Shown here: one piece after another, positions 8,829 through 19,829 of the stretch | Position numbering within the stretch: the first letter of the stretch is position 1 | Layout: each line of letters opens with the position of its first letter | Source of the DNA: Arcobacter roscoffensis | GTDB lineage: Bacteria > Campylobacterota > Campylobacteria > Campylobacterales > Arcobacteraceae | Assembly (NCBI RefSeq): GCF_024267655.1 | Contig: NZ_CP100595.1 | Location: 2,356,001 to 2,420,000, forward strand | DNA length: 64,000 nucleotides | Reading direction: 5' to 3' | Program-made: the position numbers and the translations under genes | The notes under the pieces: generated by a model | What the model was told of the DNA's origin: nothing | Seen by the model: only the letters and a program-made list of their open reading frames with translations | The model's database searches: none

Positions 8829-9221
8829 CTACCCATCAGTTACTAATGAGACTTTATAAAATCCAGCTTCTTTTACAGACTTTAGTACAAAAATGACATC
8901 ATTATATTTTAAATCTTTATCCGCTCTAATGTGAACAGGTGTTTTTTGATCTTTTCCATTTGAAAAAAGTACAAAAATATCGGGAAATTCATTTAAAGCA
9001 ATATTACTTCCCTTATTAATTTTTACAACTTTTTCTTTTGTTATGAAAATATTAATTTTTTTAAAGTCTTGTACTTGTTTAGATTTACTTCCTTTAGGAA
9101 GATTAACTGGCTCTTCAAACTCTATCACAGGTGCAGTTACCATCAATATAGCTAAAAGAACAAGCATAATATCTACTAAAGGAGTAATGTTTAAATCAGG
9201 TTTTTGGTTAAAATCGTACAA
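8829..9221 (-). CDS. tolR: Biopolymer transporter TolR/ExbD
   Basis: A 130-residue protein with one N-terminal membrane helix (about 11-32) and a periplasmic domain. The proton-conducting Asp17 lies in I-T-P-L-V-D-I-M-L-V-L. The start is TTG at 9221, two bases after the tolQ stop, with an AGGTTAGG ribosome site overlapping the end of tolQ. This suggests translational coupling. With TolQ it forms the motor of the Tol-Pal system. Confidence 0.93.
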   Translation of the reverse strand: MYDFNQKPDLNITPLVDIMLVLLAILMVTAPVIEFEEPVNLPKGSKSKQVQDFKKINIFITKEKVVKINKGSNIALNEFPDIFVLFSNGKDQKTPVHIRADKDLKYNDVIFVLKSVKEAGFYKVSLVTDG

Positions 9222-9223
9222 AC

Positions 9224-9784
9224 CTAACCTTTTGCAATTATAATTTCTGCTTGTGCCTTAATATAAGTATTTAATTCATATACTTTTCTAGTTAACACTT
9301 GGTGGAATGTATAAGCAAATATTGCTACAAAAATACCTGCAGCAGTTGCAACAAGTGCTTCTGAAATTGCAGGTGCAATTAAAGAAAAACCAACTTTTGA
9401 ATGTCCTGAAAACTTAGCAAATGACTCAAGAATTCCTATAACTGTACCAAATAAACCTATAAATGGAGACGTAGAAGAAATAATTGCTAACCAAGAAATA
9501 CCAGCACTTGCATCTTTAATAATATTTATTTCACATGCATGAAGTATTTCTCTTGAAGAACTATTATTTGAACATTTATTTAAAGACGAAAAAGGAGAAA
9601 AGCTTGAATCTCTTGAAGTTAGAGAATCTAAAGATTTTTTTTCATTTGTGATTAATCCTTTTAAAGAAACATATCTATAAATAAAAATCCAAAAAATGAT
9701 GATTAAGTAAATTGACAGCAGCGCTAAAACTATATAAGTTATAGCGCTACTATTTGCCAAATAATTTAGTATTGTGTTTGTCAT
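9224..9784 (-). CDS. tolQ: Motor protein TolQ/ExbB
   Basis: A 186-residue inner-membrane protein of the MotA/TolQ/ExbB family. There are three membrane segments: about 15-36, 95-120 with the motif P-F-I-G-L-F-G-T-V-I-G-I, and 135-165 with A-L-V-A-T-A-A-G-I-F-V-A-I. The gene starts 7 nt after atpC, so the tol operon probably receives transcription from the ATP synthase operon. It is a little shorter than E. coli TolQ. Confidence 0.93.
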   Translation of the reverse strand: MTNTILNYLANSSAITYIVLALLSIYLIIIFWIFIYRYVSLKGLITNEKKSLDSLTSRDSSFSPFSSLNKCSNNSSSREILHACEINIIKDASAGISWLAIISSTSPFIGLFGTVIGILESFAKFSGHSKVGFSLIAPAISEALVATAAGIFVAIFAYTFHQVLTRKVYELNTYIKAQAEIIIAKG

Positions 9785-9790
9785 AAGCTT

Positions 9791-10168
9791 TTATGCAAAT
9801 GAATTAATTTTTGCTTCAACTGCAGCAACAGAAACGTTAGAATCTTTTACAGAATTAACTAAGTCTTTTGCAGCATCAATATTTTTAGAGATTTCAGAAT
9901 CAGCACCTTGAGTTAATGCGATTGCTCCATCTACTAAAACATCTACAGATTTTTCATCTACCTTAACATGTCCCCAGTTAATAGCAACAGCTTCAGTAGA
10001 GTCGTCTTTTTCAATTACGATTACTCCAACAGTTAATGATGAAACTAATGATGCATGTCCTGCTAAAACACCGAACTCTCCCTCTTTTCCAGGAAGAGTT
10101 ACAGTTTTAACATCATCATTAAATATCTCACCGTTTGGACTAACGATTGATAGTTTAATTGTATCCAT
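9791..10168 (-). CDS. atpC: ATP synthase epsilon subunit
   Basis: A 125-residue F1 central-stalk subunit. The N-terminal beta sandwich (1-85) has the family motif G-E-F-G-V-L-A-G-H-A-S-L-V-S-S-L. A short C-terminal helical part follows. It couples rotation to catalysis and can inhibit ATP hydrolysis. It is the last gene of the atp operon, 17 nt after atpD. Confidence 0.96.
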   Translation of the reverse strand: MDTIKLSIVSPNGEIFNDDVKTVTLPGKEGEFGVLAGHASLVSSLTVGVIVIEKDDSTEAVAINWGHVKVDEKSVDVLVDGAIALTQGADSEISKNIDAAKDLVNSVKDSNVSVAAVEAKINSFA

Positions 10169-10185
10169 GTTATACCTTATGGTTA

Positions 10186-11598
<1,413 letters not shown>

Positions 11599-12483
11599 TT
11601 ATTTTAACGATTCAACACCACTGATAATTTCTATCAGCTCTGTTGTAATTGCAGCTTGTCTAGCTTTATTATATTCAACTGTCAAAGAATCAACTTTTTC
11701 TTTTGCATTCTTTGTAGCAGCTTCCATTGCTTGCATTCTTGCAGAATGTTCAGCAGCTAAAGAATCAATTAAACCGAAATACATATTGAAATCAATGTAT
11801 TTACCTGTTAATTCATCTAACACTTCTTCATCATCATCTGGCTCAATATCTAACATAGATTCAGTTTCGCTCGCTTCAACATTCTCTAAGCTAATTGGTA
11901 ACAATTCTCTTACTCTAATTTCTTGAGTAAGCATGTTTAAGAATCCATTATAAACTACGATCACTTTATCAGTTTTCTCATTTCTAAAGTCTTCTACAAC
12001 ATCTTTAATAAAATCAGCTGCTCTGTCATAATCAGGAGCAGAAGAAAGATCACTAACTGTTTGGTCTAATTCAACACCTTGGAAGTTAAAGAAATCTACA
12101 CCTTTTCTTCCAACAGCTCTTAATCTAACTGTAGCACCTTTTGCTTCTTGCTCAGCTTTAATTTTACTAACAGTTTTAATTGTTGCCATATTAAAACCAC
12201 CACAAAGTCCTTTGTCAGCAGTAACAAAAACAATATCAACTGTTTTTGGGTTATCATTTGGAACAAATGCTCTACCGATATTTCCTTCATCTTGAACTTT
12301 GCTAACTCTAGCAGCAATATCAGAAAGTACATCATTTATCTTAGTTGCGTAACTTTTAGCTTGCTCAGACAGTTGTCTAGTTCTAGTAAGTTTCGCAGAA
12401 GATACAAGCTTCATAGCTTTAGTTGTTTTCTGAGTATTTTTTACACTACCAATTTGTAATTTAATTTCTTTTAAGTTAGCCAT
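11599..12483 (-). CDS. atpG: ATP synthase gamma subunit
   Basis: A 294-residue rotating shaft of F1. The ends are well conserved: N-terminal I-K-L-Q-I-G-S-V-K-N-T-Q-K-T-T-K-A-M, middle T-A-D-K-G-L-C-G-G-F-N, and C-terminal Y-N-K-A-R-Q-A-A-I-T-T-E-L-I-E-I. An acidic stretch (about 205-220) is an insertion often seen in this phylum. It lies 10 nt after atpA. Confidence 0.97.
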   Translation of the reverse strand: MANLKEIKLQIGSVKNTQKTTKAMKLVSSAKLTRTRQLSEQAKSYATKINDVLSDIAARVSKVQDEGNIGRAFVPNDNPKTVDIVFVTADKGLCGGFNMATIKTVSKIKAEQEAKGATVRLRAVGRKGVDFFNFQGVELDQTVSDLSSAPDYDRAADFIKDVVEDFRNEKTDKVIVVYNGFLNMLTQEIRVRELLPISLENVEASETESMLDIEPDDDEEVLDELTGKYIDFNMYFGLIDSLAAEHSARMQAMEAATKNAKEKVDSLTVEYNKARQAAITTELIEIISGVESLK

Positions 12484-12493
12484 TAACTAATCC

Positions 12494-14011
12494 TTAGTTT
12501 GCACTAAATACTGTTTTAAACTCTTCTAAAGCAGCTTTTAATTCAGCTTCAGTATCATCATCGATTTTTTTCTTAGCTTTAATTGCATCTAAAATATTAG
12601 AATACTTTTGTTCAAAGAATGCATGTAATTCAGCTTCAAACTTAACAACATCACCAACAGCGATATCATTTAAGTAACCTTTAGTACCTGCATAAATAAT
12701 TACAATTTGTTTCTCAATTACTAATGGAGCATTAACACCTTGTTTTAATACTTCAACCATTCTTTGACCAAGTTCAAGTTCTTTTCTTGTAGACTCGTCT
12801 AAGTCTGATGCAAATTGAGCAAACGCTTCTAATTCTCTAAATTGTGCTAGTGATAATTTTAAAGTACCAGCAACTTGCTTAGTAGCTTTAATTTGTGCAG
12901 CACCACCAACTCTTGATACTGATAAACCTACGTTAATCGCTGGTCTAATACCTGAGTTAAATAGATTAGTTTCTAAGAAAATTTGTCCATCTGTAATAGA
13001 AATAACGTTTGTTGGAATATATGCCGCAACGTCTCCTGCTTGTGTTTCAATGATTGGTAATGCAGTCATAGAACCAGCACCCTTCTCATCTGACATTTTA
13101 GCAGCTCTTTCTAATAATCTTGAGTGTAGATAGAATACATCCCCTGGGAATGCCTCTCTACCCGGAGGTCTTCTTAATAATAATGACATTTCTCTATATG
13201 CAACTGCGTGCTTAGTTAAATCATCATATACGATTAATGCATGTTGACCATTATCTCTAAAGTACTCACCAATTGTAACACCTGTATAAGGAGCTAAGAA
13301 TTGTAATGCTGAAGAATCAGCTGCACCAGCGTTAACAATAGTAGTATACTCCATTGCTCCAGCTTCTTCTAATGTTCTAACAATAGAAGCAATAGTTGAT
13401 GCTTTTTGACCAATAGCAACATAAATACATTTTACGTCTTGATCTTTTTGGTTAAGAATTGTATCAATAGCAACTGTAGTTTTACCAGTTTGTCTATCAC
13501 CAATAATAAGCTCTCTTTGACCTCTTCCGATTGGAACTAGTGCATCAATTGCTTTAATACCAGTTTGTAATGGCTCATGTACAGATTTTCTTGCCATGAT
13601 TCCAGGAGCTTTTTCTTCAACAAATCTTGTTTCAGCAGCTTCAATAGCACCTTTACCATCAATTGGCTCACCTAGTGCATTTACAACTCTTCCTGTCATG
13701 TTAGGACCAACTGGAGTTTCTAATAATCTACCAAGTCTCTTACAAGAAGTCCCCTCTCTTAATCCTTCACCTTTTCCAAGTACAACAACACCTACAGAAG
13801 ATTCTTCTAAGTTTAAGGCAACACCTTTTTCACCATTGTCAAACTCAACAATCTCACCAGCCATAACATTTTTTAGACCGTAAACTTGAGCAACACCATC
13901 TGCAAAAGAGATGATCTTACCAGTTTCATTTACATCTACATTTAATTCAAAGTTATCAATTCTCTCTTTAATTATAGAACTGATTTCATCAGCTTGAATT
14001 TTTGCACCCAT
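12494..14011 (-). CDS. atpA: ATP synthase alpha subunit
   Basis: A 505-residue non-catalytic nucleotide-binding F1 subunit. The P-loop is G-D-R-Q-T-G-K-T near residue 170. The arginine finger falls in the conserved [10 protein letters not shown] region near 375. It carries the family length and termini. It lies 21 nt after atpH. Confidence 0.98.
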   Translation of the reverse strand: MGAKIQADEISSIIKERIDNFELNVDVNETGKIISFADGVAQVYGLKNVMAGEIVEFDNGEKGVALNLEESSVGVVVLGKGEGLREGTSCKRLGRLLETPVGPNMTGRVVNALGEPIDGKGAIEAAETRFVEEKAPGIMARKSVHEPLQTGIKAIDALVPIGRGQRELIIGDRQTGKTTVAIDTILNQKDQDVKCIYVAIGQKASTIASIVRTLEEAGAMEYTTIVNAGAADSSALQFLAPYTGVTIGEYFRDNGQHALIVYDDLTKHAVAYREMSLLLRRPPGREAFPGDVFYLHSRLLERAAKMSDEKGAGSMTALPIIETQAGDVAAYIPTNVISITDGQIFLETNLFNSGIRPAINVGLSVSRVGGAAQIKATKQVAGTLKLSLAQFRELEAFAQFASDLDESTRKELELGQRMVEVLKQGVNAPLVIEKQIVIIYAGTKGYLNDIAVGDVVKFEAELHAFFEQKYSNILDAIKAKKKIDDDTEAELKAALEEFKTVFSAN

Positions 14012-14032
14012 TCAATTTCTCCTTTATAAGTT

Positions 14033-14563
14033 CTAAACTGCTTTTAAAATATGATCAATCATTTGAGATTTTAATCTTTCTTTCGAGAAAGAAATTTCAA
14101 CCCCAAGTCCATCAATATCTACTTTAATACCATCATAATCACAAACATTTTGAGATAATGATAAGTTAACATCAAATTTTTTACTAAATTGTTTCTCAAT
14201 AGAAGAAACATAATCTTTTGAAAGTTCTTGGTTAGTATAAACAACACCAACATATTCATTATTTAATTTTGCAATTTGAACATCAAGTTCAGCTGCAATA
14301 TCAGTTAATAAAGAAAGTCTTCTTTTTTCACCAAGTAATTTCACGAAGTTAGTTAAAGTTTCATCAGCTTTTTTAACTAATGATAATACTAACTCTACTT
14401 TTTTACTATCACTTACTTCAGGAGAAGAAATAATAGAATTAAACTTTTCATCAGCGTAAGCTGTTGAAATAGTATTTAAGTTAGCACTTAATGCTTTGAT
14501 AGCTTTGCTATCTCTACCATCAACTAACGCTTTTACATATCTTTTTGCTATTAAATCATTCAT
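14033..14563 (-). CDS. atpH: ATP synthase delta subunit
   Basis: A 176-residue F1 subunit that joins alpha3beta3 to the peripheral stalk. The N-terminus L-I-A-K-R-Y-V-K-A-L is typical, and the C-terminus has G-V-E-I-S-F-S-K-E-R-L-K-S-Q, where most relatives read Y-D-x-S-V-R-x-x-L. It abuts atpF (stop and start are adjacent), which suggests coupled translation. Confidence 0.93.
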   Translation of the reverse strand: MNDLIAKRYVKALVDGRDSKAIKALSANLNTISTAYADEKFNSIISSPEVSDSKKVELVLSLVKKADETLTNFVKLLGEKRRLSLLTDIAAELDVQIAKLNNEYVGVVYTNQELSKDYVSSIEKQFSKKFDVNLSLSQNVCDYDGIKVDIDGLGVEISFSKERLKSQMIDHILKAV

Positions 14564-15082
14564 TTACGCTACCTTTTTAAGAACAATATTAGCTAACTCA
14601 TCTTGAGAAAGTTTAATATTATCTGATTTTAATAGCTCATCAAGAACTTCTGCAACAACTTCTCTTTTTGCTTTTGATGTTTCAACTTTAATCATCTCTT
14701 CTAGATTTTTTTCTAAATTAGCGATATCAGAATCAACTGCAACAGCAACTTTTTCTTTAACTGAATCAATATCAGCTTTTGCGTTTTCAACAATCTCAGC
14801 TGCAAGTTTTTTTGCATCATCAAGTTGTTTTTGAGCTTCATTTACTTTATCTTCAGAAGCTTTTAAAGTATCTTGTACTTTATCAAGTTCTGCTTGAATA
14901 GATAAAGTTCTATCAGCAAAAAATGCTTTAATTTTATCAGCAAGTAAATACCATAAAATTCCAACAAAAATTATAAAGTTAACGGTTCTCTGTACGATAT
15001 CGTAATCAGTTTCCGCACCAGCAGCAGCAAATAATGAAAGTGGAGCTAAAGCAGCTACACCAAGTATTAAAAGTTTCTTCAT
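14564..15082 (-). CDS. atpF: ATP synthase subunit b
   Basis: A 172-residue peripheral-stalk protein. A short hydrophobic start (1-20) resembles a signal peptide. A membrane helix at about 30-48 (R-T-V-N-F-I-I-F-V-G-I-L-W-Y-L-L) is followed by a long charged coiled coil. It pairs with the b' protein encoded just upstream, a split arrangement also found in cyanobacteria and other Campylobacterota. Confidence 0.94.
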   Translation of the reverse strand: MKKLLILGVAALAPLSLFAAAGAETDYDIVQRTVNFIIFVGILWYLLADKIKAFFADRTLSIQAELDKVQDTLKASEDKVNEAQKQLDDAKKLAAEIVENAKADIDSVKEKVAVAVDSDIANLEKNLEEMIKVETSKAKREVVAEVLDELLKSDNIKLSQDELANIVLKKVA

Positions 15083-15096
15083 ATCATTCTTCCTAA

Positions 15097-15519
15097 CTAA
15101 ATTGAGCTAAGCTTAGCTTTTAAGCTCTCATTAAATTGAGGCATTGACGATACTAAAGAATCTTTTAATGCTTTAGTTTCCTCTTCCAAATTCTTAGCAA
15201 ATTCTGCAGATTTTGCTTCCAAATTAGACTTAGCGCTAACAAGTTTTGCATCAGCACTCTCTTTTGCTTCCTTATAAGCTTGTTCTCTAATAACAGCTGC
15301 TTCTTTTTTCGCATCTGCAATTACTTTATTTGCTTCAGCGATCATACCATTTACATCGGCACCGTTTGACTTTGCATCTTCTAAATCTTTTTTTATAGAT
15401 TCTGCTCTATCATCCATGTGCTTTAATAAAGGCTTGAACAGACAGCTGTTTAGCCTAGCAACAACTAAAAGAAAGATGATACCAGAGCTAAGCAATAATA
15501 CAGGACTTATGTCTAACAT
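15097..15519 (-). CDS. atpF': ATP synthase subunit b'
   Basis: A 140-residue second peripheral-stalk subunit with a membrane helix at about 5-25 and a coiled coil to the end. The pattern F-K-P-L-L-K-H-M-D-D-R follows the membrane helix, as in b' proteins. It is the first gene of the atp cluster here. The a and c subunits (atpB, atpE) are not in the window, as is normal for this phylum. An AGGAATG ribosome site abuts the ATG. Confidence 0.93.
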   Translation of the reverse strand: MLDISPVLLLSSGIIFLLVVARLNSCLFKPLLKHMDDRAESIKKDLEDAKSNGADVNGMIAEANKVIADAKKEAAVIREQAYKEAKESADAKLVSAKSNLEAKSAEFAKNLEEETKALKDSLVSSMPQFNESLKAKLSSI

Positions 15520-15565
15520 TCATTCCTCCATATTTTTTACAGTTTAGTTTAACTAAAACTCGTAT

Positions 15566-15571
15566 ATTTTA
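15566..15571 (-). promoter_or_regulatory. Candidate -10 element of the atp operon
   Basis: TAAAAT on the minus strand, preceded by TTTGC, stands 47 nt before the atpF' start in the 116-bp gap after parB. No -35 box is clear, which is common for housekeeping promoters in Campylobacterota. Confidence 0.4.
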
Positions 15572-15635
15572 GCAAAGTTAAATATAAAGTAATATTAAAG
15601 GAATAAATTACATTTTAAATTTCTGTTTTTTGTTA

Positions 15636-16493
15636 CTATTGTAACTTAAAGTAAGAGGAAATCTTCTCAATATCTTCTTGTGAGTTGATTTCAATTTTAA
15701 AATAGTTTTTCTCAGCCTTTACCTTCAAATCGCTATTCTTAAGAGTTTTAACCACATCATTTAATGGATTAAAATCATATGATGTTACTTTTTTACTCTT
15801 TTTTGCTTGAGGATTGTTTTTTGTCTTCAAGTCTTTAATTAATTTTTCAGTTTCACGTACTGATAATTTTTGTCCAATGATAGAGTCAGCTACCATTTTT
15901 TGCTCATCTTCACTAAGTCCAAGCATAACTTTTGCATGACCTGCACTAATTTTGCTATTTGCTAATAATTGTTGTACATATGAGGATAATTGTAACAGTC
16001 TTAATGTGTTAGTAATTGATGTTCTTGACTTAAAAACTCTCTTTGATAATTCTTCGTGAGTTAAGTCATGCTCATTAATTAGTTGTGCATATGAGTATGC
16101 TAATTCTACAATATTTAAATCATCTCTTTGTATATTTTCAATTAAAGCAAGTTCTCTTAACTTAAATTCATCAGCATCTATTATAAATGCTTTTATTTTT
16201 TCTAAGTTGGCTAATTTATGAGCTCTTAATCTTCTCTCACCAGCTACTAAAATATATTCATCTTCATTTTTTTCAATTACTGTAACAGGTTGGAGTAGTC
16301 CATGTTCTACAATAGAATCACTTAACTCTTTTAATTTTTCTTCATCAAATATTTTTCTAGGCTGACTTGGATTTGCACTTATTTTTGAAATATCCAATTC
16401 CATACTATTACTATTTTCATCATATGTATTTGAGCTTTCATAAGCAGTTTCTACTTCACCTAGTAATTCCCCTAATCCTCTACCTAATGCCAT
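15636..16493 (-). CDS. parB: Chromosome-partitioning protein ParB (Spo0J family)
   Basis: A 285-residue centromere-binding protein. The N-terminus A-L-G-R-G-L-G-E-L-L interacts with ParA. The CTP-binding ParB/Srx domain (about 32-125) contains G-E-R-R-L-R-A-H and E-N-I-Q-R-D-D-L-N. A helix-turn-helix follows (about 135-190, with H-A-K-V-M-L-G-L), then a C-terminal dimer domain. It is separated from parA by 23 nt. No full parS site is visible nearby. Confidence 0.95.
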   Translation of the reverse strand: MALGRGLGELLGEVETAYESSNTYDENSNSMELDISKISANPSQPRKIFDEEKLKELSDSIVEHGLLQPVTVIEKNEDEYILVAGERRLRAHKLANLEKIKAFIIDADEFKLRELALIENIQRDDLNIVELAYSYAQLINEHDLTHEELSKRVFKSRTSITNTLRLLQLSSYVQQLLANSKISAGHAKVMLGLSEDEQKMVADSIIGQKLSVRETEKLIKDLKTKNNPQAKKSKKVTSYDFNPLNDVVKTLKNSDLKVKAEKNYFKIEINSQEDIEKISSYFKLQ

Positions 16494-16516
16494 ATTATCT
16501 CTTCCTAATTATATTT

Positions 16517-17293
16517 TTAACCTGCAATTGCTTTTGCAAGATTTGTGTAAGCTTTTGTACCAGTGGCACTTGCATCATATAACATAATTGGTTTACCAAA
16601 ACTTGGACTTTCTGCCAGTTTAATATTTCTTGGTATAACAACATAAGAACTCTCATCTATTTTAAATAGTTTACTTTCAAAATGTTGAGCTAAATCAGCA
16701 AATACTTGTTTTGACAAGTTATTTTGTGAACTATACATAGTTGGTAAAAAACCTCTAATTTGTAAAGATTTATTAATCGTTTGCTTTACTAATTTAATTG
16801 TGTTTAATAACTGTGCTAAACCCTCTAATGCAAAGAATTCACATTGAATAGGAATAAGTACAGAGTTTGAAGCACTTAGTGTGTTTATTGTAATTGGTCC
16901 TAGTGCAGGAGGTGAATCAATTATAATATAATCAAAATCTTTTTTGATAGGATCTATTTTTCTTTTTAGAACTAATTCTCTATCTTTCATGTTCTTATAG
17001 AACTCTTTTTCTATACCTACTAAACCTATGTTTGAAGGAGCTACTTTTAAGTTTTCAATTTCTGAGTCTAACATAATTTCAGTTAGCTCTTTTGTACCTA
17101 ACATTACATGGTAAATATTATACTCATAAGTGTCTCTTTGAAAACCTAATGATGTTGTTGCATTAGCTTGTGGATCTGCATCTATTAATAGTACTCTCTT
17201 ACCCTCTAGGGCAAGTGCAGCACTTAAGTTTACAGCTGTTGTAGTTTTACCTACTCCACCTTTTTGGTTAGCTATTGAAATAATCTCTGTCAT
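16517..17293 (-). CDS. parA: Chromosome-partitioning ATPase ParA (Soj)
   Basis: A 258-residue deviant Walker-type ATPase. The P-loop is K-G-G-V-G-K-T-T-T-A-V-N-L near the N-terminus, the A' motif is L-L-I-D-A-D-P-Q-A-N-A-T-T-S, and Walker B is Y-I-I-I-D-S-P-P-A-L-G. With ParB it segregates the origin region. It overlaps birA by 4 bp. Confidence 0.97.
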   Translation of the reverse strand: MTEIISIANQKGGVGKTTTAVNLSAALALEGKRVLLIDADPQANATTSLGFQRDTYEYNIYHVMLGTKELTEIMLDSEIENLKVAPSNIGLVGIEKEFYKNMKDRELVLKRKIDPIKKDFDYIIIDSPPALGPITINTLSASNSVLIPIQCEFFALEGLAQLLNTIKLVKQTINKSLQIRGFLPTMYSSQNNLSKQVFADLAQHFESKLFKIDESSYVVIPRNIKLAESPSFGKPIMLYDASATGTKAYTNLAKAIAG

Positions 17294-17925
17294 CTTAAAC
17301 TAAATACCTTTTTATTATTTAAGTTAATTGAACCATCACTATTAAGAATTGCATTTTTTAATGGAATTTTTTCATTTTCAATGGTTGCTTGGAACTTTCT
17401 ACTCTTCTGGAATTCTATCTTAAAATCACTAAAAATTTGCTTCCATGAAATCTGTTTCTCCAAATGTGAAAAATAGCTCTGCAATAATTCATCCTTATCT
17501 ATATGTATGTCCAATTTTCCAAACTCATCACTAACTTCAATTAAATTCAAACCAATACCACAAAAAATCATATTTTTATTTAAATTTGTAATAGTCCCGC
17601 CAACTTTTTTATCATCAATATAAAAATCATTTGGCCATTTCAACCAAATATTAGAAGAAAAGTTTTTCAATACAGTTTTTAAAATAAATGAAAAATATAT
17701 TGATGATGTTTGAAGAGGTAAATCTTCAGGTAACATATCTTTACACATAGAAAAAGAGAAAAAAAGATTTCCTTCTTTTCCAGTCCATGAATTGCCTCTA
17801 CTTCCTATCCCTTTTGTTTGCATATCAGCTACAACACAAGTGATTTCATCACTTGGATTATCTTTTATATACTCTTTTAAGTATGAATGTGTAGAATCTA
17901 CTTTATTTAATCTTATTATTTTCAT
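17290..17925 (-). CDS. birA: Biotin--[acetyl-CoA carboxylase] ligase
   Basis: About 211 residues. The ligase core is visible as S-T-x-S-Y-L-K near the N-terminus, then the biotinyl-AMP loop G-S-R-G-N-S-W and K-W-P-N-D-F-Y followed by K-V-G-G. It attaches biotin to the carboxyl-carrier protein. It lacks an N-terminal helix-turn-helix, so it is an enzyme without repressor function. The Met at 17925 fits the family better than one five codons upstream (17940). Neither has a strong ribosome site. Confidence 0.9.
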   Translation of the reverse strand: MKIIRLNKVDSTHSYLKEYIKDNPSDEITCVVADMQTKGIGSRGNSWTGKEGNLFFSFSMCKDMLPEDLPLQTSSIYFSFILKTVLKNFSSNIWLKWPNDFYIDDKKVGGTITNLNKNMIFCGIGLNLIEVSDEFGKLDIHIDKDELLQSYFSHLEKQISWKQIFSDFKIEFQKSRKFQATIENEKIPLKNAILNSDGSINLNNKKVFSLR

Positions 17926-17988
17926 CTTATAATTATACATTATTGCTTTACAAGATTGTATTAAATATAATCAATCAAAAAGGTTACT

Positions 17989-18882
17989 ATGCTTGATCCA
18001 GTTTTACCAATAGCCCTATATTTATTCTTAGGATATTTGTTTAAAGTCATTTTTCATGATAATTCAAAACAATTAATTGAATTTATTATTTACTTTTCAC
18101 TTCCTGCAATCGTTTTTTCTAAAATTTACCCTCTTACTTTAGATGAACGTATACTAAATCTAATTTTAATGTTTGTAGGGTTTATACTATTAAATTTAAG
18201 CCTCGCTTACTTTATTGGTAAACTAATGAAATTAGAAAGAGTAATTCTTGCTACATTTATGATTATGGCAACCTTTGGTAATACTTCTTTTATAGGTTTT
18301 TCATATATAGATGCTTTTTATGGTCAAGATTATATTGTATATGGTCTAATTTATGATTTATTTGGTTCATTTTTATTACTTGTATCAGTTGGTATGTTTA
18401 TAATCACTTGGGGTAGTGGAAGAAAGAATGATGTGAAATCAATATTTAAAAGTGTATTTTTATTTCCACCATCAATTATGTTTTTGATTACAGTATTAGC
18501 TAAAAACTTTGAAGTTCCAAATTTTTTAATTCTTACAACAGAAACATTAGGAGCTACACTAGTTCCTATTGCTATGATTGCTATTGGTATGAAGCTAGAG
18601 CTTAAACATATTTTTGCAAGATTTCATGTTGTCTCAATGGCAATGATCTTAAAAATGTTAATTGTTCCAATTATTGTACTTTTAGGCTTTCAGATATTTC
18701 ATGGAATAGAAGAAACTTGGGTTAAAGTTACAATTATAGAAGTTGCAATGCCACCAATGACTATGGCAACAGTCTTAGCTATAAAAGGTGGTTTAGATGA
18801 AAAAGTTGCAATTAACTCTTTGGTTTTAGGAGTTTTATTAAGTCTATTTACAATAACAGCGTATACAACATACTTAGGCTAA
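17989..18882 (+). CDS. AEC-family transporter (auxin efflux carrier-like permease)
   Basis: A 297-residue membrane protein with about ten hydrophobic segments in two related halves, as in the AEC family (PF03547). The pattern M-A-T-F-G-N-T-S-F-I-G in the first half and V-A-M-P-P-M-T-M-A in the second match the family crossover regions. Bacterial members carry dicarboxylates or other small anions; the substrate cannot be read here. It is a lone plus-strand gene set between birA and fmt. An AAAAAGGTT ribosome site precedes the ATG. Confidence 0.85.
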   Translation: MLDPVLPIALYLFLGYLFKVIFHDNSKQLIEFIIYFSLPAIVFSKIYPLTLDERILNLILMFVGFILLNLSLAYFIGKLMKLERVILATFMIMATFGNTSFIGFSYIDAFYGQDYIVYGLIYDLFGSFLLLVSVGMFIITWGSGRKNDVKSIFKSVFLFPPSIMFLITVLAKNFEVPNFLILTTETLGATLVPIAMIAIGMKLELKHIFARFHVVSMAMILKMLIVPIIVLLGFQIFHGIEETWVKVTIIEVAMPPMTMATVLAIKGGLDEKVAINSLVLGVLLSLFTITAYTTYLG

Positions 18883-18893
18883 GTATGTTGTAT
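18863..18893. terminator. Bidirectional hairpin between the AEC gene and fmt
   Basis: A perfect 14-bp inverted repeat (18863-18876 with 18880-18893) has a 3-nt loop. It overlaps the last codons of the AEC gene and sits just before the fmt stop, where two convergent transcripts meet. No long U-run is present on either side. Confidence 0.55.
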
Positions 18894-18899
18894 CTTTGA

Positions 18900-19820
18900 T
18901 TAAACTAGAATGTCACCCACGTTTAATCTTTGTCCTCTAATATAATCAACAGAAGATACAGCTTTTTTTGAAGGAGCTTGAATAGTTTTAATCTCTAAAG
19001 AGCCTCTTTTACAAGCCACTACAATACTATCATTATTAATTTCTAAAATCTCACCCTCTTTATTTACAGAGTTCTCATCTATTAAATTTATATCTTTGAT
19101 TTTAAGTTTTGATTCTAAAAATACTCCAGGCCAAAAACTATAGGCTTTGTACTTTAAATATAGTTTTTTTGCATCTTCAAAAGATACTAAACCATACTCT
19201 TTTTTTATTTTCCCACAAAAACTAACTTCTGCATCATTTTGTTTTTTTGGTTTTATATTTTCAAAATTATCTAAAGTAGTTATTGTTAGTTTTGCTGCAA
19301 TTTCTGAAAGTTTATTAAAAGCTTCTGCAACTTCCATTTTTGGTGTAATTTTCAAGTATTGTAAACCTAAAATATCTCCACTATCAAGTCCTTCTTCCAT
19401 AAACATAGATGTAACACCAGTAAATTTATCATCATTTATTAAAGATTCTTGAATTGGACTAGCACCTCTATATTTAGGTAAAAGTGAAGCATGTAAATTA
19501 ATACAAGGAGCAATATCTAAAATCTCTTTTGGTAATATTTGTCCATATGCGGCAACAATGATAAAATCAGGCTTAAAGCTTTCAATTTGTGTTTTTGCTT
19601 CATCATTGTTTCTTAATCTCTCAGGCTGAAAAATTGGAATATCTAAATTCTTGTCTAAACAATACTGTTTTATATGAGGAGGAGTTAAGACTTGTTTTCT
19701 TCCTACTTTTTTATCAGGTTGTGTAAAAAGTGCAACAACTTCATATGAACTAGCTAATAACTCTTCAAATATTTTTGTTGCATAATCAGGTGTCCCCATA
19801 AATAAAACTTTTTTCGACAT
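18900..19820 (-). CDS. fmt: Methionyl-tRNA formyltransferase
   Basis: A 306-residue enzyme that formylates initiator Met-tRNA with 10-formyl-THF. The catalytic region has I-N-L-H-A-S-L-L-P-K-Y-R-G-A-S-P-I-Q. The N-terminus F-M-G-T-P-D-Y-A matches the family, and a C-terminal OB-fold domain follows from about 205. It lies 9 nt after proB in the conserved obgE-proB-fmt run. Confidence 0.96.
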   Translation of the reverse strand: MSKKVLFMGTPDYATKIFEELLASSYEVVALFTQPDKKVGRKQVLTPPHIKQYCLDKNLDIPIFQPERLRNNDEAKTQIESFKPDFIIVAAYGQILPKEILDIAPCINLHASLLPKYRGASPIQESLINDDKFTGVTSMFMEEGLDSGDILGLQYLKITPKMEVAEAFNKLSEIAAKLTITTLDNFENIKPKKQNDAEVSFCGKIKKEYGLVSFEDAKKLYLKYKAYSFWPGVFLESKLKIKDINLIDENSVNKEGEILEINNDSIVVACKRGSLEIKTIQAPSKKAVSSVDYIRGQRLNVGDILV

Positions 19821-19829
19821 ATTAAACCT

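Noticed and set aside
15851-15866. Possible parS site in parB
   Set aside because: GTTTCACGT matches only one half of the parS palindrome; the other half shows no symmetry. It is explained by the conserved codons of the ParB V-R-E-T motif.
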